Part shown: positions 1 through 9,646 of the stretch, one piece after another | Layout: the number at the start of each line of letters is the position of its first letter | How positions within the stretch are numbered: position 1 is the first letter of the stretch | NCBI RefSeq assembly: GCF_024347675.1 | Contig: NZ_AP024882.1 | Span: 558,001 to 622,000 of the forward strand | Source: Vibrio ishigakensis | GTDB taxonomy: Bacteria > Pseudomonadota > Gammaproteobacteria > Enterobacterales > Vibrionaceae | Length of the DNA: 64,000 bases | Direction of reading: 5' to 3' | Notes under the pieces: model-generated | Seen by the model: the letters and a program-made list of their open reading frames with translations, nothing else | The model's database searches: none | What the model was told of the DNA's origin: nothing | Position numbers and translations under genes: made by a program

Positions 1-483
1 CGAGGCTATGAGCACATCACGATAGATAGAGCGAGACTGTACTAAGGTGCTCCAAAACCAGTGTCCTTTGCGAGTTTTTAATATCTCAGGAGAGCGTTGG
101 TCGTAACGAAACTGCTTTTTAATCAAGAAGTAACGGCCACTGTACTCTTCTTTGAGCTCGCTTAGCTCGATTGTAGTTGCGATAAACCCCGAGCTTGGGC
201 TGATGATTTCTGCTTGCCCTTTCTCTTGGTCGATACTGAGAAGTACACAGGCCTCATCATGACCGGTTAACAAGATAGCTGGTAGGGTAAGTTCAGAAAC
301 CTTTTCTAGAGGTGCGTTTTTTTCTTTTGCTACTAAGCCCGCGCGCTCAGCAGCTCGCGGAAGGAGTAGGGGAGTCAGTTTACCCTCAGGTAGGGGAAGA
401 CCATTGACCAACGCCTCGGGAGAGTTTGAGAGCCCATAGTAGCGACTGACGTAAGTTAATGAATGTAATAATGAATCTTTCAC
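1..483 (-). CDS. Type I secretion ABC exporter, N-terminal part (cut by window edge)
   Basis: The frame is open from a GTG at 483 to base 1, giving the first 161 residues of a larger protein. They read as a peptidase-C39-like domain, as at the start of LapB/RtxB-type exporters of large RTX adhesins or toxins. The usual catalytic cysteine near the start is missing (the stretch reads YVSRYYG), so this is a degenerate C39-like domain that should bind substrate rather than cleave a leader. The membrane and ATPase domains lie outside the window. The HlyD-type adaptor gene lies just upstream, 86 bp away in the same direction, as expected for a type I secretion operon. The GTG start is chosen because no in-frame ATG lies nearby. 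Confidence 0.8.
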   Translation of the reverse strand, partial: MKDSLLHSLTYVSRYYGLSNSPEALVNGLPLPEGKLTPLLLPRAAERAGLVAKEKNAPLEKVSELTLPAILLTGHDEACVLLSIDQEKGQAEIISPSSGFIATTIELSELKEEYSGRYFLIKKQFRYDQRSPEILKTRKGHWFWSTLVQSRSIYRDVLIAS

Positions 484-569
484 AAGTTGCTATCCTTAGC
501 ATCCTTAAAACCCTGAAAGTTCAGGATAATTGTAATTATAGTCCCTTGATCATACTTCCATGATCTGGG

Positions 570-1961
570 TTATTCGCGCAGTGCGCTGCCCTTGGCTCTG
601 AGCACAGGCTTCAATAGATAATCGAGAACAGTTTGTTTACCGGTAATGATGTCTACTGATGCTGTCATACCTGGGATGATTGGCAATTGACCTTCTGCTC
701 CAAACTCGGTCTGTTCCGTACGAACGCGTACTAGGTAGAAGCTGTTGCCTTCTTCGTCTTGGATAGTATCGGCGCTGATGTGCTCTAGGATGCCTGTCAG
801 GCCACCGTATTTAGTAAAGTCATAGGCGCTGAATTTAACTACCGCAGGAAGACCAGGGCGCAGGAAAGCGATATCTTGCGGCGCAATCTCAGCTTCAACG
901 AGTAGGGTATCTTCGGTAGGAACGATTTCTACTAGGTCCATGCCAGGTTGGATTACGCCGCCTACGGTATTGATGTGCAGTTTCTTAATGGTGCCCGTTA
1001 CAGGAGATGTCACTACAGTACGGGTCACTCTGTCTTCAAGGCCTACACGGCTCTGATTCAATGCAGAAAGCTCATCCTGGGCTTGGTTTAGCTTTTCTTG
1101 TTGTTCTGATTGAAAGTCCAGTGCTGCATCGACACGGCTTAGTTGAGCTTCTTTAATCGCGGCATTGAGTGCAGGGATACGAGCGCGCGCTGAGTCGAGC
1201 TCACGTTTGGTGTCGTTCACTTGACGCTTTAGCTTAATGAACTCTACCTGAGGTACTATGCCCTCAGCAGCAAGCGGTGCCATAAGGTCTGTTTCTTTCT
1301 TGGCAAAATCATAGCTTTGTTGGAGGTTTCGTACTCGCCCACGTATCTCATTAAGGTCCTGTGACTTTTGTTCAACTTGTTGGTCGAGCACTCTTATTTG
1401 GTTGCGAAGGTTGTTGAGATCTTGGCGATACTCGGAGCGTTGACGTGATGCCAGTCTTGGCTGCTCTTCTTCAAAACGATCTGGATAGATGAGTTTGTCG
1501 AACGAGATAACGACGCTGTCTTTCCAGTTTCGAGCTGTCACTTCCTGTTGCACCTCTACACTGACTATCGAAGCGGTTAGTTGAAGTACTTTAGCGGTAA
1601 GGTTCAGAACCTGCTGTTCACGCTCCATGAAGTCCGATTTGAACTGGGTATCATCGATGAGTAGCAGTTGCTGACCCTTTTGGATCTGTTGACCCTCGCG
1701 AATGAGTATTTGTTTAACTAGGCCACCCTCAAGGTTCTGCACCACTTGCAGTTGGCTCGATGGAATCACCTTGCCACTGCCGACTGTCACCTTGTCTAGT
1801 TCAGCCCAATAAGCCCAACCGACGGCGGAACCGAAGAAAAGCAGAATCAGCCACAGCAACACTCTGGCGTTTGAAGGTGTATTGAGAAGCAGAGCGGCCG
1901 TCTTATCATCGACGTACTCTAATTCTGTTCTGTCTAGTTTTTTAAGTTTGTCCTGACTCAT
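570..1961 (-). CDS. HlyD/LapC-type periplasmic adaptor of type I secretion
   Basis: A 463-residue membrane fusion protein that should bridge the inner-membrane ABC exporter and a TolC-like channel. One membrane segment lies at about residues 33-52. It is followed by a lipoyl-like half (GKVIPSS, then NLEGGLVKQI), a long glutamine-rich coiled coil at about 100-310, and a second lipoyl/barrel part with the family motif VTSPVTGTIKKL near 318. Length matches LapC/HlyD proteins. The next gene in the same direction is the ABC exporter, so the two probably form an operon. The secreted substrate and the TolC-like partner are not in the window. Confidence 0.92.
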   Translation of the reverse strand: MSQDKLKKLDRTELEYVDDKTAALLLNTPSNARVLLWLILLFFGSAVGWAYWAELDKVTVGSGKVIPSSQLQVVQNLEGGLVKQILIREGQQIQKGQQLLLIDDTQFKSDFMEREQQVLNLTAKVLQLTASIVSVEVQQEVTARNWKDSVVISFDKLIYPDRFEEEQPRLASRQRSEYRQDLNNLRNQIRVLDQQVEQKSQDLNEIRGRVRNLQQSYDFAKKETDLMAPLAAEGIVPQVEFIKLKRQVNDTKRELDSARARIPALNAAIKEAQLSRVDAALDFQSEQQEKLNQAQDELSALNQSRVGLEDRVTRTVVTSPVTGTIKKLHINTVGGVIQPGMDLVEIVPTEDTLLVEAEIAPQDIAFLRPGLPAVVKFSAYDFTKYGGLTGILEHISADTIQDEEGNSFYLVRVRTEQTEFGAEGQLPIIPGMTASVDIITGKQTVLDYLLKPVLRAKGSALRE

Positions 1962-2228
1962 AGGCCATCCATTTGCGCTTGAGTAGAAGAGGGTTACGGC
2001 ACCTTCTGTGCCGCGTTATTGCAACCCTAGTTCCTTTGGTCGCACATAGTTAAATATTATTCCATGATCAGCCGAAATGTTAAGCAAATGTGTGAATAGC
2101 AATTAAACAATTTTTAAAATTCGGGTCTATAACTCAGTACGGCAAAAAACAGCGAAGAATTCATGCTTGTTTTATTCTTTAGAGACGAGCAAAATTTAGC
2201 GCAAACAAAAAGTTAGAAAGGACAACAC

Positions 2229-2864
2229 ATGAAACTCACGGACATACGTCGTGATTACACCCAAGGTGGTTTGCGTCGCGCGAATTTGAAAGACAACCCA
2301 GTTGATCAGTTCAATCTTTGGCTAGAGCAGGCGATGGAAGCAGGTCTGACAGATCCAACTGCGATGACAGTTGCAACTGTCGATGAAAATGGCCAGCCGT
2401 TTCAGCGTATCGTTCTTTTGAAAGGCGTAGATGAAAGAGGTTTTGTTTTTTACACCAACCTAGGCAGTCGTAAGGCTCAGCAACTGCAGGAAAATAATCG
2501 TATTAGTTTACATTTCCCATGGCATCCACTTGAGCGTCAGGTTCATGTTACAGGTGTTGCAGAAAAACTGACTGCAGCGGAAAACTTTAAGTACTTCACT
2601 TCTCGACCTAAAGACAGTCAATTGGCGGCTATAGCGAGTCGTCAGAGTTCTCGCATTTCTGCGCGTGGCGTTTTAGAAGGTAAGTTTCTTGAGCTAAAAC
2701 AAAAGTTTGCACAAGGAGAGATCCCGATGCCTTCTTTCTGGGGTGGCTTTCGCGTGAACTTTGATTCGGTTGAGTTCTGGCAGGGTGGTGCAAATCGACT
2801 TCATGACAGATTTATCTATACCCGTGCTGAACAAGGTTGGGATATCGACCGACTCGCACCATAA
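2229..2864 (+). CDS. pdxH: Pyridoxamine 5'-phosphate oxidase
   Basis: The 211-residue product should be the FMN-dependent enzyme that oxidises pyridoxine or pyridoxamine 5'-phosphate to pyridoxal 5'-phosphate, the last step of vitamin B6 supply, in the cytoplasm. Family landmarks are visible: the N-terminal [34 protein letters not shown] in the FMN-binding core, [16 protein letters not shown], and the C-terminal block with the [11 protein letters not shown] core. Length is normal for PdxH, although the C-terminus ends in LAP, as in many homologues. The ATG follows a good AGAAAGGA ribosome site. It stands alone, with a terminator at 2899. A parS2-like site lies 6 bp after the stop. Confidence 0.97.
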   Translation: MKLTDIRRDYTQGGLRRANLKDNPVDQFNLWLEQAMEAGLTDPTAMTVATVDENGQPFQRIVLLKGVDERGFVFYTNLGSRKAQQLQENNRISLHFPWHPLERQVHVTGVAEKLTAAENFKYFTSRPKDSQLAAIASRQSSRISARGVLEGKFLELKQKFAQGEIPMPSFWGGFRVNFDSVEFWQGGANRLHDRFIYTRAEQGWDIDRLAP

Positions 2865-2869
2865 GCCGA

Positions 2870-2882
2870 TTTACACTGTAAA
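2870..2882. other. parS2-type centromere site 1
   Basis: The 13 bases TTTACACTGTAAA match the published Vibrio chromosome II ParB2-binding consensus TTTACANTGTAAA exactly. The site sits between the pdxH stop and its terminator. Two further exact copies lie in this window, all three preceded by GA. About 0.004 matches to a 12-base fixed pattern would be expected by chance in 64 kb. Confidence 0.8.
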
Positions 2883-2898
2883 GCGCTGAAATTACCAA

Positions 2899-2925
2899 GA
2901 TACCCGCCCAGTGTGGGTATTTTTA
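2899..2925 (+). terminator. Terminator after pdxH
   Basis: ATACCC pairs with GGGTAT around a short loop, followed by TTTTTAAA. It ends pdxH transcription and just reaches the end of the converging LysR gene. Confidence 0.7.
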
Positions 2926-3807
2926 AAGGTTCAATCTAGGTTGAATGAAGTCGATAAAAGCACTTAGCTTTTTCGCGGGAGATGAAGAACGATAATACAC
3001 TGCGCTCACTTGCTCGCGTCCTGTATTAGTAAGTTTATGCTCTTCTAATATAGGTATGAGTCTGCCTTGCTCAATGTCTTTGTTCACCATGAATCCAGAC
3101 AAACAGGCGATGCCGTTTCCTTGTAGCGCTAACTGACGCACCGTCTCACCATTGCTGGAAGTGATGCTTGGGCTGATCAGGTTATCTCCAGAAAATGGCC
3201 ATTTATTCAATACCTTAACTCCTGAAAACCCTATTAGGTCATGTTGCTTTAGTTCCCAAGGCTCAACGGGTATTCCACGCTTTTCTAGATAGCTAGGAGC
3301 TGCCACCATATACAGCAGGCTTTTGCCAAGGGGTTTGGCGTGTAGGGTTGAGTCGCTTAATTTCCCTATTCGAATTGCGATATCTGTGCGTTTTTCAATT
3401 AGATCTACAAAACCCTCGTTGGAGGTGATTTCCAGATCGATATCTGGGTAGAGGCTCTTGAACTCGCTCACTAGTGGCACAAGTTGGTGAAATACAAATG
3501 GGCTCGCTGCATCTACCCGTAAATGCCCCTTGGGTAGTTCACCTCGAGTAATCACTTCTTCTTCCGCCTGTTGGATAACCTTAATACCGTTTCGTACCGT
3601 TTCAACAAAATCACGACCTTCATCGGTCAGTTCAATGCGGCGCGTGGTTCGGTTGAGTAGTGTCGCACCCAATTGCTTTTCTATCTTGCTCACCGCTCGT
3701 GAGACTTTTGCTACTTGGATATTGAGGGTTTCAGCCGCAGCAGAGAAGCTACCGCTGTCTACAACGGCGATTAATATCTGTAAGTCATCGGAACGTGTTA
3801 AGAGCAT
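2923..3807 (-). CDS. LysR-family transcriptional regulator
   Basis: The 294-residue product has the standard LysR layout. A winged helix-turn-helix covers about residues 5-65 (SFSAAAETLNIQVAKVSRAVSKIEKQLGATL in two pieces, then LLNRTTRRIELT). An effector-binding domain runs from about 90 to the end. The RTTRRIELTDEGRDF block resembles the DmlR/YafC-like subgroup. No divergent target gene is close: upstream lies a 335-bp repeat-bearing gap and then btuB. The regulated genes and the effector cannot be read from the sequence. Confidence 0.93.
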   Translation of the reverse strand: MLLTRSDDLQILIAVVDSGSFSAAAETLNIQVAKVSRAVSKIEKQLGATLLNRTTRRIELTDEGRDFVETVRNGIKVIQQAEEEVITRGELPKGHLRVDAASPFVFHQLVPLVSEFKSLYPDIDLEITSNEGFVDLIEKRTDIAIRIGKLSDSTLHAKPLGKSLLYMVAAPSYLEKRGIPVEPWELKQHDLIGFSGVKVLNKWPFSGDNLISPSITSSNGETVRQLALQGNGIACLSGFMVNKDIEQGRLIPILEEHKLTNTGREQVSAVYYRSSSPAKKLSAFIDFIQPRLNL

Positions 3808-3945
3808 TTTTGTATTTACTAAAGGTTAAGAGTGGTGATTCTTTTATTTTTAGCAAAAAAAGCGTGGGATAGGTAGTTTGGATTGGTTGAGAAGTTTACT
3901 TGGTTAGAATTTGGGTAGGTAGTAGTGTGAATTGGTTGTTGAAAA

Positions 3946-3974
3946 GATCCCGGCTAAAAGGCAGCCGGGATGAC
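3946..3974. repeat. Dispersed palindromic repeat, unit 1
   Basis: GATCCCGGCT and AGCCGGGATGAC form a near-perfect hairpin with an 8-base loop. Closely related units occur at 4017-4066 and 26812-26977. The upstream flank (GAATTGGTTGTTG) also resembles the flank at 26783, which suggests copies of one intergenic element rather than a plain terminator. No T-run follows. Confidence 0.65.
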
Positions 3975-4016
3975 GTGCTGATTAGTTAAGCCTTTGTTAA
4001 GGCGCTAATTTTTCTG

Positions 4017-4066
4017 GCATCCCGGAACGCCGGCCCAGCGGAATGCGAGAGCATATCCGGGATCTT
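4017..4066. repeat. Dispersed palindromic repeat, unit 2 (long loop)
   Basis: GCATCCCGGA pairs with TCCGGGATC across a longer middle containing CGCCGGCCCAGCGG. It has the same CCGGGAT core as unit 1 but lies in the opposite orientation, so the two units form a head-to-head pair 42 bp apart. Confidence 0.6.
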
Positions 4067-4142
4067 CTTATCACTGAGAGGTGAGGCATACAGACAAGCC
4101 CATCAGTTTTTCTTTAGGCTTATCCCCTGATATGACGACCTC

Positions 4143-5975
4143 TTAGAATCGGTAATCTATACCAGCATAGAAACTGCGCTCAGGACCAACAAAGTCAAAG
4201 CCACCCCAGCCTTCTGAGGTTTCATAGTCCTCATCCAGAAGGTTTAGAACCTTAAACTTAGCGTCTAAGTTTTCTGTAAACGCATACTTGGCAGCTAGGT
4301 CTACAGTGATGTAGCTGTCTAGAGTCTTGGTCGCGTCAGGTCTTTCGCCGGTGTAGATGGTGGTCAGGCTTAGGTCTAGGTCGTTCTGCGAGTAACCCAC
4401 CAGCCACTTGTAGTTCTGCTTGGCTCTTCGGATTAGCTGTGTTCCAGTCGTTTTATCCTGCGGATCTTTCCAGTCACCTACTAGGGTGTGGCGGATTGGG
4501 CCTGTGTCGAAATCTACGGTTAATTCAATACCCTTGATTTCAGCTTCATTAACGTTTTCAAGACTTCCCGTAAATGGACCGCTAGGAACCCAGATGATCA
4601 AGTTGTCGATATCGTTCTGATAAGCCACCAAGTTCCAAGTTGCCCATGAGTGATAGCCAGAGATACCAAACTCATAAGACTTTGACTCTTCAGGCTTCAG
4701 GTCTTTGTTGCCTCCAAACCCATATAGATCAAAGAAGCTCGGTGCTTTGAATGCAGTGCCGTAGTTAGCGGTTAGTTGGATTTCTTTAGTCACAAACCAA
4801 CCAATTCCCGCACCCCAAGTAGTATTGCCACCATACACACTGTTTTCATCGTGTCTTAGGTTTGCCTCGAGGGAAACTGGGTTTAGGTTTACGTGCGCAC
4901 CTACAAATCCCGCAGTGTTGTTTCTGGTATTTTCACTAAAGTCAGATGCGGTGCCGCCATTGTGCGCCTCTTCATAGGAGTAATCGATACCTGCAAGTAG
5001 GTCGGTATTTTCGATACCCTTGTAGTGGTTTAGCCACAGAACAGAGCTACGCTTTGACTCAATAATCGTTTGATCAGCATTGGTTTGATCCAAACCATCA
5101 AACTGCTTTTCCTGAGAAAAGTTAGCTTGTAGCGAAGATTCGAATTTTTCTACGCTGTATGCCACCGTACCAGTAATGTTGTAAGCATCAGTTTCTTGCT
5201 TGTTTGGTGTGTCGGTGGGCATGTTGCTTACGTACTGGTTTTCATAGGTTTGATACATACCGTTGAAGCCAGCCGACCAGTTGTTGTTGATTTGGGTGTT
5301 TACGCCACCGTTAAAAAACTGAGATTTGTAGCCAAAGTTATTGCTCGTTGGCTGACTGGTGATGTTATAGCCTTCGCTACCTTCGTTGCTCAGTAAGAAA
5401 TGACCAGTTGTGGTGTCCGAAATATCACCGGATGAACGCCACCCTTCTTGGTGATATTTATTTGACCCACCATTTAAAGTTAGCTCATGAACTGAACCGC
5501 TTTGAGGCTTAGTCGTAATGCTGATTACACCACCAATAGCGTCAGAACCGTAGACGGCAGCTCTTGGACCGCGAATTACTTCGATGCGCTCAATGGCAAA
5601 TGCTGGAATCAAACCAAGCGTGTTTGTGGTTGCGCCAGCAGCAGTATTCAGACGAACGCCATCCAAAAGTACCAAGGTTTGGTTGCTGTTGGAGCCCCGG
5701 ATAAAAATGCTATTCGATGACGCTTTAGTACCTTGAGGTACAACCTGAACACCTGGAAGGGTACGCAGAACATCATAAGCACTATCAGCTTGGATCTGTT
5801 CAATCTGCTCACGTTCAACAACGCTTACAGAGGCTAGGGCAGAAGATTGGGTTTGTTCGAATCGGTTTGCTGTGACGACGATAGTTTCATCAACCTTGGT
5901 TGAATCCGCTTCTTGGGCAAAAAGAGAGGGAGCGTACAGCGAAACAAGTGCTGTCGCTAAAACTGTTTTTTTCAT
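4143..5975 (-). CDS. btuB: TonB-dependent vitamin B12 receptor
   Basis: A 610-residue outer-membrane receptor that should import cobalamin with energy from TonB. The start is set at 5975: it has a ribosome site (AGGAT) and opens a clean signal peptide (MKKTVLATALVSLYAPSLFA). A longer reading frame reaches 6116 but runs into the riboswitch. After the signal peptide come the TonB box (DETIVVTA, about residues 28-35), the plug domain with IRGSNSNQTLVLLDGVRLN and IEVIRGPRAAVYGSDAIGGVI, and a 22-strand barrel ending in YRF. A cobalamin riboswitch directly upstream supports B12 as the ligand. No other B12 transport gene is adjacent. Confidence 0.95.
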   Translation of the reverse strand: MKKTVLATALVSLYAPSLFAQEADSTKVDETIVVTANRFEQTQSSALASVSVVEREQIEQIQADSAYDVLRTLPGVQVVPQGTKASSNSIFIRGSNSNQTLVLLDGVRLNTAAGATTNTLGLIPAFAIERIEVIRGPRAAVYGSDAIGGVISITTKPQSGSVHELTLNGGSNKYHQEGWRSSGDISDTTTGHFLLSNEGSEGYNITSQPTSNNFGYKSQFFNGGVNTQINNNWSAGFNGMYQTYENQYVSNMPTDTPNKQETDAYNITGTVAYSVEKFESSLQANFSQEKQFDGLDQTNADQTIIESKRSSVLWLNHYKGIENTDLLAGIDYSYEEAHNGGTASDFSENTRNNTAGFVGAHVNLNPVSLEANLRHDENSVYGGNTTWGAGIGWFVTKEIQLTANYGTAFKAPSFFDLYGFGGNKDLKPEESKSYEFGISGYHSWATWNLVAYQNDIDNLIIWVPSGPFTGSLENVNEAEIKGIELTVDFDTGPIRHTLVGDWKDPQDKTTGTQLIRRAKQNYKWLVGYSQNDLDLSLTTIYTGERPDATKTLDSYITVDLAAKYAFTENLDAKFKVLNLLDEDYETSEGWGGFDFVGPERSFYAGIDYRF

Positions 5976-6027
5976 TGTAAATCCTAAATACGCGTAGTAA
6001 ATCAAACGCTTATATATGCGTTTTGTA

Positions 6028-6205
6028 CTTACTGGCAGGTATTCGGACTTATGAGCACTGTAGGTTTTGCACCTACAACCTAGCGTCCCACTTCCCACTT
6101 TTGCAGTGTGTGGCAATAGCCTTAGACGTTCGTTCTCAAATACCGCTGCGCGTCAGTTTTGGATTCACACCAAATTCCCTTTTAAGCCTGAAAGCCAATA
6201 CCCTC
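6028..6205 (-). promoter_or_regulatory. Cobalamin riboswitch before btuB
   Basis: Read on the minus strand, the leader has the expected order of conserved blocks: GGGAATTTGGTGTGAATCC, then CTGACGCGCAGCGGT, a GCCAC-ACACTG B12-box element, GTGGGACG, and AGTCCGAATACCTGCCAGTA near the gene. It ends about 55 bases before btuB. When it binds adenosylcobalamin it should lower btuB expression, by known behaviour of the family. Confidence 0.93.
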
Positions 6206-6473
6206 AAAGGAGGAGTTTTGAGTTCGAGACACCAGCGGTAAAGGAGTCTATAGAGTGTTAGATCTGATGTAAAGTTCCACAGAAATATTGTTAAATGTCA
6301 CAAAATGTATTGTTAAGGAACCGTAATCACATTTCTTTTGATCATTGATCCGTATTCTTTGATCTAGCGCAATCTCACGAGGTAGGATGAGCCAATTATG
6401 CTCAACTGCAGTAGAACAAGGTACGTTTTCTGTCAAGTTGGGTTGGTCTCTGATGTCGAGCTGAGGAAGAGAA
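6206..6473. other. Divergent promoter region btuB/putA
   Basis: Between the riboswitch and putA there are 268 bp. It is AT-rich with candidate promoter elements facing both ways, but no operator that I can name. A reading frame on the minus strand here (6248-6583) overlaps the putA start and is not supported. Confidence 0.5.
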
Positions 6474-9400
6474 ATGTTTACAGCATCTAGAGTTTTCGAC
6501 TCCGAATTTATCAACCAGCCTAAAGAAACCCTATGGGCTGAGATATCACCTATGTATATGGTGGATGAGTCTGCATGGCTCAAGGAGTTACTGCCACTGG
6601 CTAAGCCAACCGCTGAAGAGAAGCATCGTATTGAGCGTCAAACCACTCAATTGATCGAGGCTATTCGTGCGGACAAACGTTCTATTCAAATGATTGATGC
6701 CCTGCTACTTGAGTACAGTCTTGATACTCAGGAAGGTATCCTTCTTATGTGTCTTGCTGAAGCACTTATGCGTATCCCAGATACGGAAACAGCAGATGCA
6801 CTTATCAAGGACAAGCTAACGGTAGCGGATTGGAAATCTCACCTAAGCCAGTCAGACTCTGTATTTGTAAACGCCTCTACTTGGGGCCTAATGCTGACCG
6901 GTAAGGTTGTTGGCATTAACAATGAAGAGAAGACCAGCCCAAGCTCTGCGATTTCTAAGCTAGTTAACAAGATGTCTGAGCCGGTTATCCGTAAGGCAAT
7001 GCATCAGGCGATGAAGATTATGGGACATCAGTTTGTTCTAGGTCGAAACATCGTTGAGGCGCAAAAGAATGGTGCACCGCTTCGCAAGAAGGGCTTTACC
7101 CACTCTTTCGATATGCTAGGTGAAGCTGCGCTGACTACTGCAGACGCGCACAAGTACTTTAAAGATTACCTTTCTGCTATTGAATCTGTTGGTCAGCACA
7201 GCGTGGGTAAAGATGACAGCCCTGCGCCATCGGTTTCTATCAAACTTTCTGCTCTGCACCCTCGTTATGAAGTAGCGAACAAAGATCGCGTAATGAGCGA
7301 GCTTTACGATGTGTTGATGCAACTTCTTAAGCGTGCAGTGGAACTGGACGTTGCTATAACTATCGATGCGGAAGAAGCGGATCGTCTAGAGCTTTCTCTT
7401 GAACTATTTGAGAAGGTTTACAACAGCGAACTCGTTAAAGGCTGGGGCAAGTTTGGTCTTGTGATCCAAGCTTATTCGAAGCGTTGTCTACCTGTATTAG
7501 TATGGGTGAATGCTCTTGCTCGTGAGCAAGGCGACCTGATCCCTCTTCGTCTAGTTAAGGGTGCTTACTGGGATAGCGAGATCAAATGGTCTCAAACCGC
7601 TGGCTATGACAATTATCCAGTGTATACCCGCAAAGAAGCGACCGATACCTCTTACCTAGCCTGTGCACGCTTCCTACTAAGTGAAGGCGTGCGTGGCAAT
7701 ATCTATCCTCAGTTTGCTAGCCATAACGCACATACCGTAACGGCTATCGCTGAGATGGCAGAACACAGTGACTATGAGTTCCAGCGCCTGCACGGCATGG
7801 GTGAGTCTCTATATCACCATGTAATGGACAAATACGGTCAGTCAGTTCGTATTTATGCCCCTGTAGGTAGTCATAAAGATCTACTTCCTTACTTGGTTCG
7901 TCGCCTGCTAGAGAACGGCGCAAACAGTTCTTTCGTTCACCGCTTAGTGGATGCACGCTGCCCAGTTGATACGCTGACTCAGCACCCAGTTGATACGCTT
8001 TTGGCGAACGAGACTCTGCATAACAACCATATTCCATTGCCAACTGAGATCTTCGGTAGCCGCAAAAACTCCATCGGTGTGAATATCGACGTTGAGAGCG
8101 AAGCTAAGCCATTTGAAGATCAGGTAAATGCCTTCCTAAGCAAGCAATGGGTAGGTGCTCCGATCCTTGGTGGTCAAATGAAAACTGGAAGCATGATCAA
8201 GGCAGAAGCAGTGATCGCTCCGTTTGATCACTCCATCCAAGTGGGTGAGATCAAGTATGCATCCCTTGATCATGTTTCCGAAGCCATCGCTATTGCTCAG
8301 TCTGGCCTTGAGAAGTGGCGCAGTGCCCCAATCGCAACGCGCACTGAGTGTCTGCTTAACCTAGCGGACAAGATGGAAGAGAACCTCGCTGAACTTGTGG
8401 CACTTTGTCACATGGAAGCGGGTAAGACTATCCACGATAGCATCGATGAAGTGCGTGAAGCGGTAGACTTCTGTCGATTCTATGCAGACAACGCAACCTT
8501 GCTAGGTCCTGAGTCTATTAAAGATTTCGACGGTAACTTGCAGTGGTGTGAGCGCTCTGGTCGCGGTGTGTTTGTATGTATCAGCCCATGGAACTTCCCT
8601 CTTGCTATCTTCCTTGGTCAGGTAACTGCTGCCCTTGTTGCAGGTAACACGGTTATCGCCAAGCCTGCAGAGCAAACCAGCCTAATCGCGGTGCGAGCGG
8701 TTGAGATGATGCTAGATGCGGGCTTCCCTGCGGACGTTATCCAGCTTCTTCCTGGTCGTGGTGCAGAGATTGGTTCTGCCCTAACTAGCCATGAAGCGAT
8801 TGCGGGTGTTGCCTTTACTGGCTCTACCGCAACCGCGCAGCGTATCAATCAGACCCTAGCAGAGCGTGACTGTAACCCAGTGCCGTTTATTGCTGAAACT
8901 GGTGGTCAAAACGCGATGATCGTGGACTCCACAGCACTACCAGAGCAGGTTGTGCGCGACGTCGTTCGCAGTGCGTTTGCATCGGCAGGGCAACGCTGCT
9001 CAGCACTTCGTGTGTTGTTCGTGCAAAAAGATATCGCGCCACGTATCACTAGTTTGATCAAGGGTGCAATGGAAGAGCTTCGTGTAGGTAAACCGCACCT
9101 TCACAGCACGGACGTAGGTCCTGTTATCGATCAAACGGCGCAAGCTAAGCTTCTGCAGCATATTGAGAAGATGCGTAATTCACAGAAAGTGGTTGCTGAA
9201 GTGAAGCTTGATGAAGAGTGCAACCAAGGCACCTTCGTTGCACCAACCGCAATCGAGATCAGCGATATCTCTATTCTAGAAGAAGAGCAGTTTGGTCCTA
9301 TTCTGCATATTGTTACTTTCAAAGCGAATGAGTTGGCTTCTGTTATCGAGAAAATCAACGCAACGGGCTTCGGTCTAACCATGGGTGTCCACTCTCGTAA

Positions 9401-9635
9401 CGAGACAACTTACCGCTGGATCGAGCAGAACGCCCGTGTGGGTAACTGCTATATCAACCGCGACCAAGTGGGTGCGGTAGTAGGTGTTCAGCCATTTGGT
9501 GGTCAAGGTCTATCAGGCACAGGCCCTAAAGCGGGTGGTCCAAACTACCTATACCGTTTCACTAACCACGTATGCCGTGAGCGCCAGATCCAGTCTAGCG
9601 CTGATGTAGCAAGCGCTGAAATGACAGATGCATAA
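6474..9635 (+). CDS. putA: Bifunctional proline dehydrogenase / glutamate-semialdehyde dehydrogenase
   Basis: A 1053-residue enzyme that oxidises proline to pyrroline-5-carboxylate (FAD domain) and then to glutamate (NAD domain). The proline dehydrogenase part covers about residues 190-480 (SIKLSALHPRYE, LRLVKGAYWDSEIK, QFASHNAHT). The aldehyde dehydrogenase part covers about 560-1030, with ISPWNFPLAIFLGQ, FTGSTATAQ, the general-base region AETGGQNAM and catalytic Cys842 in ASAGQRCSALR. There is no N-terminal ribbon-helix-helix, so it should not repress its own promoter as E. coli PutA does. It also lacks the C-terminal domain of long PutA proteins; the next gene, 11 bp on, appears to supply that. 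The AGGAAGAG ribosome site supports the start. Confidence 0.97.
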   Translation: MFTASRVFDSEFINQPKETLWAEISPMYMVDESAWLKELLPLAKPTAEEKHRIERQTTQLIEAIRADKRSIQMIDALLLEYSLDTQEGILLMCLAEALMRIPDTETADALIKDKLTVADWKSHLSQSDSVFVNASTWGLMLTGKVVGINNEEKTSPSSAISKLVNKMSEPVIRKAMHQAMKIMGHQFVLGRNIVEAQKNGAPLRKKGFTHSFDMLGEAALTTADAHKYFKDYLSAIESVGQHSVGKDDSPAPSVSIKLSALHPRYEVANKDRVMSELYDVLMQLLKRAVELDVAITIDAEEADRLELSLELFEKVYNSELVKGWGKFGLVIQAYSKRCLPVLVWVNALAREQGDLIPLRLVKGAYWDSEIKWSQTAGYDNYPVYTRKEATDTSYLACARFLLSEGVRGNIYPQFASHNAHTVTAIAEMAEHSDYEFQRLHGMGESLYHHVMDKYGQSVRIYAPVGSHKDLLPYLVRRLLENGANSSFVHRLVDARCPVDTLTQHPVDTLLANETLHNNHIPLPTEIFGSRKNSIGVNIDVESEAKPFEDQVNAFLSKQWVGAPILGGQMKTGSMIKAEAVIAPFDHSIQVGEIKYASLDHVSEAIAIAQSGLEKWRSAPIATRTECLLNLADKMEENLAELVALCHMEAGKTIHDSIDEVREAVDFCRFYADNATLLGPESIKDFDGNLQWCERSGRGVFVCISPWNFPLAIFLGQVTAALVAGNTVIAKPAEQTSLIAVRAVEMMLDAGFPADVIQLLPGRGAEIGSALTSHEAIAGVAFTGSTATAQRINQTLAERDCNPVPFIAETGGQNAMIVDSTALPEQVVRDVVRSAFASAGQRCSALRVLFVQKDIAPRITSLIKGAMEELRVGKPHLHSTDVGPVIDQTAQAKLLQHIEKMRNSQKVVAEVKLDEECNQGTFVAPTAIEISDISILEEEQFGPILHIVTFKANELASVIEKINATGFGLTMGVHSRNETTYRWIEQNARVGNCYINRDQVGAVVGVQPFGGQGLSGTGPKAGGPNYLYRFTNHVCRERQIQSSADVASAEMTDA

Positions 9636-9646
9636 GGAGTAGTAAC

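Larger units (their letters stand above)
3808..4142. other. Gene-free gap with palindromic repeats
   Basis: This 335-bp gap holds the LysR promoter side and two palindromic repeat units (listed separately). The end near 4080-4142 also carries the 3' side of btuB. No convincing small gene was seen. Confidence 0.6.

Noticed and set aside
5976..6116. Longer btuB start at 6116
   Set aside because: The extra 47 residues read through the riboswitch and hide the clear signal peptide starting at 5975.
6248..6583. 111-residue reading frame on the minus strand over the putA start
   Set aside because: It overlaps the putA promoter and N-terminus and has no recognisable domain or ribosome site.
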